A DNA stretch of 64,000 nucleotides, taken from assembly GCF_009856605.1 (NCBI RefSeq), contig NZ_CP047242.1, positions 4,160,001-4,224,000 on the forward strand, written 5' to 3'. A program made the translations under genes and the position numbers. How positions within the stretch are numbered: position 1 is the stretch's first letter; the number at the start of each line of letters is the position of its first letter. Shown piece by piece: positions 1-7,808 of the stretch. Below the pieces are notes generated by a model, which was not told the origin of the DNA, did no database searches, and saw only the letters and a list, made by a program, of their open reading frames with translations. The DNA comes from Trichormus variabilis 0441 (GTDB lineage: Bacteria; Cyanobacteriota; Cyanobacteriia; Cyanobacteriales; Nostocaceae).

Positions 1-1
1 T

Positions 2-109
2 AACGATATTTTCTGCCTCATCCGCCATATCCAGCAGGAAGTCCAAGAACGCTGGTCAATTTTATTAGAGCCAGAAGTCAAAATGCTGGGTGAATTTCAG
101 GCGGCGTGA
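2..109 (+). CDS. murB: UDP-N-acetylenolpyruvoylglucosamine reductase, C-terminal end only
   Basis: The window opens inside a plus-strand gene; 35 codons and a TGA stop at 107-109 remain. The peptide ends in LLEPEVKMLGEFQ, which matches the C-terminus of MurB as I know it (the L-x-P-E-V-x-x-x-G motif). MurB is the FAD enzyme that reduces UDP-GlcNAc-enolpyruvate to UDP-MurNAc in the cytoplasm during peptidoglycan synthesis. The start and the FAD domain lie upstream of the window, so the identity rests on the tail alone. The next gene, ybaB, starts 184 bp downstream on the same strand. Confidence 0.75.
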   Translation, partial: NDIFCLIRHIQQEVQERWSILLEPEVKMLGEFQAA

Positions 110-293
110 GGAATGGGGTAATGCTGAGATAGGGCTATGGGAGTAATGCCAAGAAAAAAACATAGTTTTTGTTCTTGTCCTCCCATTTACCCCTCCCCAG
201 TCCCTAAAGTTTTGGTAAAAAAAGAGGCAAACTGCCCACCACATCTATAATTGAATTTGATTTGTTATTCAACGCACACGCGGACTATCAATT

Positions 294-641
294 ATGACAG
301 GAAAAGGACAAGGATTCGGCTTCGGCTTGGGAAAAATGAAAGAACTGGCCGAAGCTTTCAAAAAAGCACAACAAGTTCAAGAAGGTGCAAAACGACTCCA
401 AGAAGAATTGGAGCAAATGGAAATTCTGGGAGAAGCTGGCGGTGGACTTGTGAAGGTAATTGTCAGTGGCAACCAAGAACCAAAGCGAGTAGAAATTTCC
501 CCAGATGCTTTAGCACAGGGGGCAGATTTACTTTCCGACTTGGTAACAGCTGCAATGAAAGATGCTTATATCAAGTCTACAGCCACGATGCGAGAACGCA
601 TGGAAGACTTAACCAGTGGGTTAGAACTACCTGGATTTTAG
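294..641 (+). CDS. ybaB: YbaB/EbfC family nucleoid-associated protein
   Basis: This 115-residue protein belongs to the YbaB/EbfC family: small dimeric DNA-binding proteins that coat the nucleoid. It has the family layout: a Gly-rich start ([10 protein letters not shown]), a long charged helix (about 15-45, [23 protein letters not shown] in character), a beta region with [15 protein letters not shown], and a final helix with the D-L-x-x-D-L-V-x-x-A-x-x-D-A pattern. The length is normal. Orthologues in many bacteria sit beside recR or dnaX; here the gene follows murB, an arrangement I associate with cyanobacteria. ATG 294 gives the family N-terminus. The stop codon TAG (639-641) lies in the first unit of a heptamer repeat tract. 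Confidence 0.93.
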   Translation: MTGKGQGFGFGLGKMKELAEAFKKAQQVQEGAKRLQEELEQMEILGEAGGGLVKVIVSGNQEPKRVEISPDALAQGADLLSDLVTAAMKDAYIKSTATMRERMEDLTSGLELPGF

Positions 642-725
642 TCACTAGTCATTAGTCATTAGTCAATGGTCATATAGTCAACAAATTTGGAAACTATAGA
701 CTTTGGACTACTGACTTTTGACTTG
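640..725. repeat. STRR-like heptamer repeat starting at the ybaB stop codon
   Basis: Five 7-bp units of the AGTCATT type run from 640 to 674 (AGTCACT, AGTCATT, AGTCATT, AGTCAAT, GGTCATA). A looser period-7 tract rich in TGAC follows to about 725. The first unit shares the AG of the ybaB TAG stop. Tandem heptamers like these are typical of heterocystous cyanobacterial genomes; no function is established. Confidence 0.8.
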
Positions 726-855
726 GTTTGAGGTGATTTTTCTATATTTATAACCTGTTATAATTACGAGTTGAGTTGGCGTTACTCTTTTGTGCAAAAA
801 GCTGTAAGAATGCTTTGCCAGCTTGAAGATTACTAGGAATTATCAATTATCACTT

Positions 856-1329
856 ATGCCTTACAAACTGCTGTTTGTCTGCTTGGGGAATATCTGTCGC
901 TCACCATCGGCAGAGAATATTATGAACCATCTGATTGAGCAGGCAGGTTTAAGCAATAGTATTATTTGTGACTCGGCTGGTACTTCTAGTTATCACATTG
1001 GTAGTTCACCTGACCGAAGGATGAGTGCTGCTGCTGTTACGAAGTTAGGAATTAAACTGCGGGGACAGGCTAGACAATTTGTCAAATCTGACTTCCAAGA
1101 ATTTGACCTAATTCTAGCTATGGATCGAGACAACTATGACAACATTATTGCGCTTGACCATACTGGACAGTATCACAACAAAGTCAGTTTAATGTGTGAG
1201 TTTTGTTCGCGCCATAACCTGAAGGAAGTTCCAGATCCTTACTATGGCGGGACAGAAGGGTTTAATCAGGTGATTGATTTGCTGGTTGATGCCTGTGAGG
1301 GTTTACTGCAACATATTACCAGCCAGTAA
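856..1329 (+). CDS. Low-molecular-weight protein tyrosine phosphatase
   Basis: This 157-residue cytoplasmic phosphatase begins almost directly with the catalytic P-loop: VCLGNICRSPSAE (residues 7-19) fits C-x5-R-S, with the nucleophilic Cys at residue 8 and Arg at 14. The general-acid aspartate is in the C-terminal VPDPYYGG motif (D-P-Y), also classical. The length matches the family (about 155-160). The frame also opens at TTG 823, but that adds eleven unconserved residues before the normal MPYKLLFVCLGNICRSP start, so I chose ATG 856. The gene stands alone between ybaB and the convergent response regulator. The substrate is unknown; bacterial relatives act on tyrosine kinases of polysaccharide export or on arsenate. 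Confidence 0.92.
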   Translation: MPYKLLFVCLGNICRSPSAENIMNHLIEQAGLSNSIICDSAGTSSYHIGSSPDRRMSAAAVTKLGIKLRGQARQFVKSDFQEFDLILAMDRDNYDNIIALDHTGQYHNKVSLMCEFCSRHNLKEVPDPYYGGTEGFNQVIDLLVDACEGLLQHITSQ

Positions 1330-1367
1330 CTAGAAGCATAACTAGCAACTTGAACTAGATACAGATG

Positions 1368-2051
1368 TTACTCTACTAAACCATGTGTAATGGCAAAACG
1401 CACGAGTTCGGCCCGGTTGCTGGTGGTAGTTTTTCGCAGTAGACTACTAACGTATTTTTCCACGGTTCTGGGACTCAAGTGTAATTGATGCCCTATTTCG
1501 ATATTAGACAAACCATGAGTCAACATTTCCAAGACTTCTTGCTCTCTCGGCGTTAAAGATGAGAGTAGGTGCGATTTTTCCACATGAGTGAATACAGAGT
1601 GATGACTCTCTACAATTTTGCTAGGGAGGGGGCTGCCTGAATTATCTTTTTGAGAAAATCTATATTCAGATTGAATGATTTGCGATCGCTCTAACAGATT
1701 ATGAATCGCTGCTGCTAACTCTTCTAGTTCAAAAGGTTTAGGTAAGTATAAATCACATCCCGACTGATAACCAAGAATTCTTTCCTGGGTTCTCGTACGC
1801 GCTGTTAATAAAATTACAGGTAATAAACGGAATGGAGGTTGCTGACGAACTCGACGCACCAACTCATAACCATTCATTCTTGGCATCACAATATCAGTCA
1901 CGATTAAATCAGGATGGTATACTTCCACCATAGTCAAAGCTTCCTGACCATCATTAGCCGTAATCACTGAATAGCCAGACAGTTCTAGGTAATCACTAAT
2001 AGACAGACGAGTGCCCAGATCGTCATCCACTACAAGGATCGTCAAGGGCAT
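1368..2051 (-). CDS. NarL-family response regulator, Rre1/Ycf29-like
   Basis: The 227-residue protein has an N-terminal receiver domain (about 1-120) with the acidic pair DDD near residue 10, the phospho-acceptor Asp in LIVTDIVMPRMNG, the conserved Thr in ILLTAR, and Lys in YLPKPF. After a linker comes a LuxR/NarL helix-turn-helix (about 165-225: LTPREQEVLEMLTHG, then PRTVEKYVSSLLRK). The receiver strongly recalls the conserved cyanobacterial Rre1, the relative of algal plastid Ycf29 that is implicated in stress and redox gene control; that assignment is from memory. An upstream in-frame start at 2105 is possible, but ATG 2051 has a G-rich ribosome site (TAGGGGTG) about 10 nt upstream and gives the usual MPLTILVVDDD start. 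The gene converges with the phosphatase gene. Confidence 0.88.
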   Translation of the reverse strand: MPLTILVVDDDLGTRLSISDYLELSGYSVITANDGQEALTMVEVYHPDLIVTDIVMPRMNGYELVRRVRQQPPFRLLPVILLTARTRTQERILGYQSGCDLYLPKPFELEELAAAIHNLLERSQIIQSEYRFSQKDNSGSPLPSKIVESHHSVFTHVEKSHLLSSLTPREQEVLEMLTHGLSNIEIGHQLHLSPRTVEKYVSSLLRKTTTSNRAELVRFAITHGLVE

Positions 2052-2105
2052 GGACAATACACCCCTAGCATTATTTTTTACTGAGATTATCTCTACAAGC
2101 TCCAT

Positions 2106-2712
2106 CTATGAACACCCATAAAATAGTGTTCTCATGTTTCATACTATGACAGGATTAGCGGCTAATGACTGGTCTAAAAGTAATTTATAAAGAAAATCTT
2201 AAATTATTTATTTAGCTAACTAACTTCAAAGTTGCTTTAAGCTCTAGTTAAAGAAAAGCACAGTGAATTATTGTAATTCTTCACAAACAACTAAGGGATA
2301 GATAGCTATTCTTAAACAAAGTATACATGAACACTAACTTTTCTAACATCTATATTTAGGGAAAATTTTCCATTCAAAGGGAGAAACGCTAAATTATATA
2401 GATATGAGCAAGAGTTAGTTCAACATTTATTATAGTGGGTTAATATACACTGCTGAATTCACTATAGGACTCCTAGAGCATCGATTCAGTAATTAAAAAC
2501 CTACACCTGTCAGCCCAGCCCCCTTCCCTACGAGGCAAGGGGGAGCTAAACGCCCTTTTCCTCGTAGGAGCTAAAAATCTGAGCAGAGGCTTCCTCCGTT
2601 GGTGTAGCCCGCCGCAGGCATCAGAACTTTTCAAGGCAGAGGGGTAGAGGGAGAGGTTCTAGCATCCATTCAAACTATTTTTGCAGTAAGTTTAAAAGCA
2701 ACCTAATTCTCA
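2106..2712. other. Gene-free spacer with a GC-rich palindromic repeat
   Basis: About 600 bp lie between the divergent response-regulator and smpB genes. Positions 2106-2480 are AT-rich with nothing I recognise. Positions 2505-2655 are a dispersed-repeat-type block. It holds a perfect 9-bp inverted repeat, CCTACGAGG (2527-2535) and CCTCGTAGG (2560-2568), plus CCCCCTT/AAGGGGG arms inside. The string GCCCGCCGCAGGCATC at 2607-2622 recurs at 3231-3245. No open frame of note. Confidence 0.6.
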
Positions 2713-3180
2713 ATGAGCGATAAGAGCGAAAGTTACAAAGTAATTACTGATAATCGACAAGCCCGTTACTTGTACGAAATCCTGGAAACTTTTGAAGCCG
2801 GCATTCAGTTGACAGGAACAGAGGTTAAGTCAATTCGTGCAGGGAAAGTAAACCTTCAAGATGGTTATGCTTTGCTTCGAGATGGTGAAATATGGCTAAT
2901 TAATGCCCATATCTCTCCCTATAACGCTAGTGGGCAGTATTTCAATCATGAACCAAGACGGACGCGCAAGCTGTTATTACACCGTCAAGAAATTCGGAAG
3001 CTGATTGGCAAGGTAGAGCAGCAGGGCTTAACATTAGTTCCCTTGAAAATGTACCTCAAACGTGGCTGGGTCAAAGTTAGTATTGCTCTCGGTAAGGGGA
3101 AAAAGCTCCACGATAAGCGAGAAAGCCTGAAACGTCGCCAAGACCAGCGTGATATTCAACGAGCAATGAAAAATTATTAG
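2713..3180 (+). CDS. smpB: SsrA-binding protein SmpB
   Basis: SmpB (155 aa) binds tmRNA and brings it to stalled ribosomes for trans-translation. Family hallmarks are present: the N-terminal NRQARYLYEILETFEAGIxLTGTEVKSIRxGKxNL block (about 14-50), the central HISPY segment, RRTRKLLLH (about 83-91), and the basic tail beginning KGKKLHDKRE(S)LKRR that folds into the decoding centre. Length and domain order are normal. ATG 2713 gives the family start. No ssrA (tmRNA) gene was found in the window, so it lies elsewhere. Confidence 0.97.
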   Translation: MSDKSESYKVITDNRQARYLYEILETFEAGIQLTGTEVKSIRAGKVNLQDGYALLRDGEIWLINAHISPYNASGQYFNHEPRRTRKLLLHRQEIRKLIGKVEQQGLTLVPLKMYLKRGWVKVSIALGKGKKLHDKRESLKRRQDQRDIQRAMKNY

Positions 3181-3218
3181 TTGTGATTGTTCCTCAATTA
3201 CTCCACTGGAGTTAGACA

Positions 3219-3247
3219 GCGATGGCTTCGCCCGCCGCAGGCATCGC
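3219..3247. repeat. Short interspersed palindrome-like repeat (GCGATGGC...GCATCGC)
   Basis: A 29-bp GC-rich segment begins GCGATGGCTTCGC, ends GCAGGCATCGC, and has partly self-complementary ends. Its core is shared with 2607-2622. I recognise it as a common interspersed type in Nostoc-like genomes. It lies just downstream of smpB and could form a hairpin, but there is no T-run to call it a terminator. Confidence 0.55.
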
Positions 3248-3401
3248 AACAGTGGGTGGAATGTCATCACCACTAATAGAATGGTTGTATGTCCCCAGGT
3301 GAGTTAAGCAAATACAGAGTTTATAGCCGCAGATTGATTCTGCTAAGTTCAAGACTAGATAAAGTGGTGAGTAACTTTGGAAGCAACAAGGACCTCTCAC
3401 C

Positions 3402-3689
3402 ATGAACCGTGATTTTTCTAAAACTGTTGGCGCTGCTGTTATCACTTTAAGTATGGCAACTTTGCCTTTGAGCTTACCAGCAAACGCTCAGGTACAGACT
3501 GCCCCTAGAACTGATGGCACTACGACCAGAACTTATGATCGCACCGCAGATCGTAACGATTTTGACTGGGGCTGGCTAGGCTTAATTGGTCTATTGGGTT
3601 TAGCTGGGTTAGCCGGTAAAAAGCGTGACGATGAGCCAACCCGCTATCGTGATCCCAGCGCGCCTGGTGCTAGTAGCTATCGGGAATAG
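3402..3689 (+). CDS. WGxxGxxG-type small membrane protein
   Basis: This 95-residue protein has an N-terminal signal-like segment (about 10-30, ending in PANAQ, a likely signal peptidase site). A Thr/Arg/Asp-rich linker follows. Near residues 53-73 comes a short hydrophobic stretch, WGWLGLIGLLGLAGLAG, followed at once by KKRDDE. This is the pattern of the WGxxGxxG family, whose C-terminal motif, transmembrane stretch and basic cluster resemble sorting (CTERM-like) signals. The tail after the basic cluster is about 20 residues, longer than in a strict sorting signal. An AAGGAC stretch about 9 nt upstream may serve as ribosome site. Function unknown. Confidence 0.7.
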   Translation: MNRDFSKTVGAAVITLSMATLPLSLPANAQVQTAPRTDGTTTRTYDRTADRNDFDWGWLGLIGLLGLAGLAGKKRDDEPTRYRDPSAPGASSYRE

Positions 3690-3859
3690 ATATAGCTATC
3701 TGGTGAATTTTATACATATAGGCACGGCGGGAGATAGCTTGCTGGCAGAAATTTCTGGTTGTGGTTTTGTTGATTGCTGAGTCAGAAATTTTCTCATATA
3801 AGCGATCGCCCAAACCAGAGCATACCTGATGACACCGTGCCTCATTCTCCCATCAATGC

Positions 3860-5287
3860 TTAGTTGCTTGCGGGTTCTTCGTTAAATAAATTCAGTTCTT
3901 GACTTTGGTTTGCGGCTAAAGGTGTCCAATAGCTGGCAATGAGAGCAACCATTAACCACCAGAGAGTATTAACTTCTGGACGGAACCATATAGTGTCTAC
4001 CGTGCCGTGAGCCAGCATTCCCAGCAACGTGGCTAAGGCACCCATTAACCAAAATCCTTGCACATTGGCAGATTGACGCAGACGGCGCAGCTGAACGAAT
4101 GCTGTATTAATAGTGACGATAATTAACCAGAAAAAGCAAGCTAGACCAACAAAACCCATTTCCACAGCCACTTCTAGGAAAATGGAATAGGCGCTCAAAG
4201 CACTATAACGAGGTCTTTGGTAAAGAGGGTAGATTTTATTAAAAGAATTATGACCAGGGCCAATACCGATAATTGGGCGATCGCGGATCATCTCAAAAAC
4301 AGCATCCCATACATTGCGCCGGAAATTATTGCTGCTATCTTGGCGATCGGCAAAAATGCTGAGAACCCGAAACCGCACTGGCTCGACAAATAACACCGCA
4401 ATCAACAATACCCCTATTAAACCACCCAAAAGTATGGGTAATGACCAAGTTCGCCAAAAAGGCGGCATTTGCACGCTCCACCAATAAACTAGCAATGCCG
4501 TCGCCACTAAAACTGCTACCAAAAGACCAATCCAGCCGCCACGACTATAAGTAAAAATTAAGCAAGCAGTATTTACACACAGCATTGTGACGGCTAAAGA
4601 TTTTCTTGCCCAGCCTTGCCAGACAAAAACTGCCATGAGGCTAAAAATCACCGCAGGTACTAAATAACCAGCCAACAAATTGGGATTGCCTAAATAACTG
4701 TAAACTCTTGTAGTTTTAGACAAGGTGGACTCTGGATCAACCCAAGTCGCCAGTGGGGGCGCACCAAAACGCCATTGTCGCATTCCATATATACTGACAA
4801 CCAGTGATGCAGATAGGTAGAGGGTAATGATCCAAGACCTCAGGCGCGGCGATCTCAGTACCCTGGCGCAAAGAGCAAATAATAACAAATACAAAGTCAA
4901 GGTTAACAAGTCAGTTAATGCTGCCTTCTTGACTGGTGATAATGCCGTTGCAACAGCAGCAATTCCCCAATAGAGCAACACCAACAAATGTATAGGAGTC
5001 ACAAGGAAGTTATTGCTTGATGAGGGTTCATCAGATAAAGTCAACAACAACCAAAAACCTACGCAAGCTATCAGCAGCACACCAACGAGAGTGCTAGAGA
5101 CAAAAGGAGCCAAAACATATATCAAGCTGAGTAACGCAGCTGCAATAATGTCTCCCCACTGAAGTAAGAAACTAGTTTGCCGCCAAGAAGACAACTGTCC
5201 CACCAGGAACCGATGTAAGTAACTTGTAGCTAGAAACTGTTTTACAGGTAAAGAAGATAAAGTAAATCGTTGCCAGACTAAATTCAT
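3860..5287 (-). CDS. ictB: IctB-like O-antigen ligase-fold membrane protein
   Basis: The 475-residue integral membrane protein has roughly ten or more hydrophobic helices and a Wzy_C/O-antigen-ligase-type domain (about 190-400). The conserved loop reads GIGPGHNSFNKIYPLYQ, followed by an aromatic-rich RYSALSAYSIFLEVAVEMG. The length and the N-terminal form (LVWQRFTLSSLP, then SYLHRF) fit cyanobacterial IctB. IctB was first described as a putative inorganic-carbon transporter, a role since questioned; the fold suggests a polysaccharide ligase or polymerase instead. ATG 5287 follows a spacer of about 170 bp from the degenerate kinase gene on the same strand. Confidence 0.8.
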   Translation of the reverse strand: MNLVWQRFTLSSLPVKQFLATSYLHRFLVGQLSSWRQTSFLLQWGDIIAAALLSLIYVLAPFVSSTLVGVLLIACVGFWLLLTLSDEPSSSNNFLVTPIHLLVLLYWGIAAVATALSPVKKAALTDLLTLTLYLLLFALCARVLRSPRLRSWIITLYLSASLVVSIYGMRQWRFGAPPLATWVDPESTLSKTTRVYSYLGNPNLLAGYLVPAVIFSLMAVFVWQGWARKSLAVTMLCVNTACLIFTYSRGGWIGLLVAVLVATALLVYWWSVQMPPFWRTWSLPILLGGLIGVLLIAVLFVEPVRFRVLSIFADRQDSSNNFRRNVWDAVFEMIRDRPIIGIGPGHNSFNKIYPLYQRPRYSALSAYSIFLEVAVEMGFVGLACFFWLIIVTINTAFVQLRRLRQSANVQGFWLMGALATLLGMLAHGTVDTIWFRPEVNTLWWLMVALIASYWTPLAANQSQELNLFNEEPASN

Positions 5288-5454
5288 AAAACAAGCTGCG
5301 CTTGATTAGCAAGCCCCTACTGAACTTGGACTTAATCATAATGCGGCTCATTATAAAAAGGTAATAACTCAAATTGCAAATTGTTAATTCCTGTCCATGC
5401 TGACTAAAGTTAAGCATTCGGCCATCAAAATGCAGTGGAAAATAGAAACATTGC

Positions 5455-7011
5455 TCAAATATCGCTAACTTCAGGAGCTTTTGCCAACTGTAATGGTAAG
5501 TTCACTAGATAACGATGTCCGGATTCCCGTGAGCCTTGAATAGAAATTTGTCCACCGTGCAGTTCAGCTAACTGACAACTCAACAATAAACCCAAGCTTT
5601 CACGGGACAAATTACCTTTACTTTTGCTGGAATCGCCATCAGGATTTACAGCCAGAAGATCAGAATAAGAATCAGCTAAGGATCGTAACTTTTCCAGTGT
5701 CACAGGTAAACTTCTTGTTTCTTCCTTCGGTTCGGGAGGTACACTGTACGTAGCAGCATCAGCAGCCAAATCCATGACAGACAAGGAATTGAGGCGGAAA
5801 TATGGGTCAACATCAGTAATCCCATCCCCTAACCAAGGGTGAGAAACCCAAACAGTAATATTCAGCGCATTTTCTTTATATGAGACATGAATACGCACAA
5901 TACTGCCAGTAGCAGAAAATTGAATCACACTAAAAATTAGGTGATACAGCATTTGCCGAACTTTGTCTTTATCCAAAGGCCAAATACGGCTACGTCCTGG
6001 TTCTATAGACAAGCGAATGTCTTGTTCACGACGATTAGCTGCTTCCTCTAAAGTATTAATAGCTTGTTGACACAGCATTTCGATGTCTACAGGAGTGACA
6101 TTTAATACATTAGCTTTTTCATCTATTGCTCCTAGCTCAGTAATTTCATTCACTAAAGAGAGTAAATACCGACCACTGTGTTGGATTATATCTAGATATT
6201 CACGTTGCTTCGTTGTCAAAGGCCCATAAATCTCACGTCCCAACACACTTGCCATCCCTAATACAGATGTCAATGGTGTACGTAATTCTTGAGTTAGTTG
6301 TGCTAAAAGTTCTATTTTGACCTGCTTGGTTGAATGTGAATCTTGTTCTACTTCTACATGAGGCGGAGTCAGTTGAGTCTCAAGAGGCTCATCATGAGGT
6401 ATGAACGTGGGCGCACTCTTGAAGCTAATTTGCTCTGATTTTACCTGCATCAATAGGCGATTGCGCTCGAATTCGCTCATGCTCCAACGGGCGATAATTT
6501 GTAAAAATTCAACATCCCTGTTGGTAAAATTGCGCGGGACTAAATCCATCACCGCTAATGCACCAAGGCAATTTCCCGCAGCATCAATTAAGGGAGCGCC
6601 TAGATAAGCACGAATACCATAATCTTGGATCAGCTTACCAGTTGCTAGCGCCGGATCTGTTACTCTTAATGTATCATTAATAACAAGTATCTGATGGCTA
6701 TCTACTACTTGTGTACAGAACGACTCTTGGCGTAACAACTGACGGCTCTGAGCCAAATGATTCATTAGTCCCAGTCTAGATAAGCCTACCGCCGATTTGA
6801 ACCAATGACGCTCTTGATCGATAAAACCCAAAATAGAAATTGGTGCTTCCAAAAAATGAGCCGCAGTTTGAGTTGCTTCCTCAAAAACCGGTATTGTTTC
6901 TAGTTGTCGCAAACCTAATTCTGACAATGCTTTGAGGCGTTGTTGTTCTCTTGTGTCCTGAGAAACCCAACCGTCCTTGAGGGCAAATAATTTGTTTTCC
7001 GGCTCCACCAT
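5455..7011 (-). CDS. GAF-domain sensor histidine kinase homologue, probably catalytically dead
   Basis: About 518 residues. The N-terminal GAF domain (about 35-190) contains FIDQERHWFKS and AYLGAPLIDAAGNCLGALAVMD. It is followed by a dimerisation-helix region and a C-terminal ATPase-like region. The H-box reads LTQELRTPLTS, so the phospho-acceptor His of the usual SHELRTP is Gln (CAA, 6289-6291). The N-box lacks its Asn (LIFSVIQFS), the DxGxG box is replaced by HPWLGDGI, and the GxGLGL box is SRESLGLLLS. I infer a pseudokinase that senses through GAF and signals by binding. GTG codons at 7020 and 7017 are alternative starts; ATG 7011 was chosen. The partner is unknown; ictB lies downstream on the same strand. 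Confidence 0.85.
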   Translation of the reverse strand: MVEPENKLFALKDGWVSQDTREQQRLKALSELGLRQLETIPVFEEATQTAAHFLEAPISILGFIDQERHWFKSAVGLSRLGLMNHLAQSRQLLRQESFCTQVVDSHQILVINDTLRVTDPALATGKLIQDYGIRAYLGAPLIDAAGNCLGALAVMDLVPRNFTNRDVEFLQIIARWSMSEFERNRLLMQVKSEQISFKSAPTFIPHDEPLETQLTPPHVEVEQDSHSTKQVKIELLAQLTQELRTPLTSVLGMASVLGREIYGPLTTKQREYLDIIQHSGRYLLSLVNEITELGAIDEKANVLNVTPVDIEMLCQQAINTLEEAANRREQDIRLSIEPGRSRIWPLDKDKVRQMLYHLIFSVIQFSATGSIVRIHVSYKENALNITVWVSHPWLGDGITDVDPYFRLNSLSVMDLAADAATYSVPPEPKEETRSLPVTLEKLRSLADSYSDLLAVNPDGDSSKSKGNLSRESLGLLLSCQLAELHGGQISIQGSRESGHRYLVNLPLQLAKAPEVSDI

Positions 7012-7020
7012 TGCCACCAC

Positions 7021-7808
7021 TACCTTAATAAATTTTCGATAATGTAATTTATATAACCACTTAAGCAGGGTTATGATTTCCTATCCTTAAGCATTCCCCA
7101 ATTTGACTGCTGATAAACAAGTTGGGAATAAAATTTTTCTTCCCGTGATGAAAATCATGTCAATGGTTATGTATTATGTCCTACTAGTAAATATTACGCG
7201 ACAGTATGATGCCTTAAATATTTTTGGTGTTTTAAATCTGAGTGAGCGTTAGTTTATAATCCAAAATGGGTACTATAAAAACTTAATACTCTAGTCTTAA
7301 AAATATACTAATTTGACTATTTATATATACTGTTATCAACAAATGTCCTATTAATAGGAAAGCCTCATATCTTCTACAGTTTATCTGCTATGCAGATTTA
7401 ATAGTAGAGAATATTCTCAACAAAATAGCTCTATTATTATCCGTTTTTATTGAACATCATTAATTAGCTAATTAACCAATCTCATTATTTATTGTTTACA
7501 TAATTTTACCATTAAATTAATTTTCTTCATAATTCTTGACGGACAAAATAAAACTCTCAAGTTCGAGAAAATTGAGAGTTTTATTTGGCGATCGCTCTTT
7601 TTTACTTTTTGTTTTTTAGGGGTTTAAAAATAGATTTGATTGGGATTATAGAAGGCGATCGCTATATTTCTATTATGTATTTTATCTCTCACTAATTCAT
7701 GAGATAAATACAAACCCAATTTGGGAATACTAACTAAAGTATAGCTACCTGACACATATAAGTAAGGTGGCTAATAATCATCTGAAGTTTAGCAATGAGG
7801 AGAATATT
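7021..7808. other. Long AT-rich divergent spacer
   Basis: Nearly 800 bp separate the pseudokinase gene from the unknown gene at 7809. It is strongly AT-rich, holds two GCGATCGC sites (near 7588 and 7655), and has one perfect 14-bp inverted repeat (entered separately). I found no supported open frame, tRNA or mobile-element end. Promoters for both flanking genes must lie here, but no -10/-35 pair is clear enough to place. Confidence 0.5.
7547..7585. terminator. Perfect 14-bp inverted repeat, terminator-like in both directions
   Basis: AATAAAACTCTCAA (7547-7560) and TTGAGAGTTTTATT (7572-7585) are exact complements around an 11-nt loop. Each arm ends in a T-rich run on one strand, as in a bidirectional intrinsic terminator. 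No gene lies immediately on either side, so an unannotated small RNA may end here. Confidence 0.5.

Noticed and set aside
251..655. Plus-strand frame overlapping ybaB in another register
   Set aside because: The translated product is Arg/Thr-rich without pattern, whereas the in-register frame gives a clean YbaB protein.
7767..7808. GTG start for the unknown gene (480 aa)
   Set aside because: The ATG at 7809 has a strong GAGGAG seven bases upstream; the upstream segment has no comparable site.
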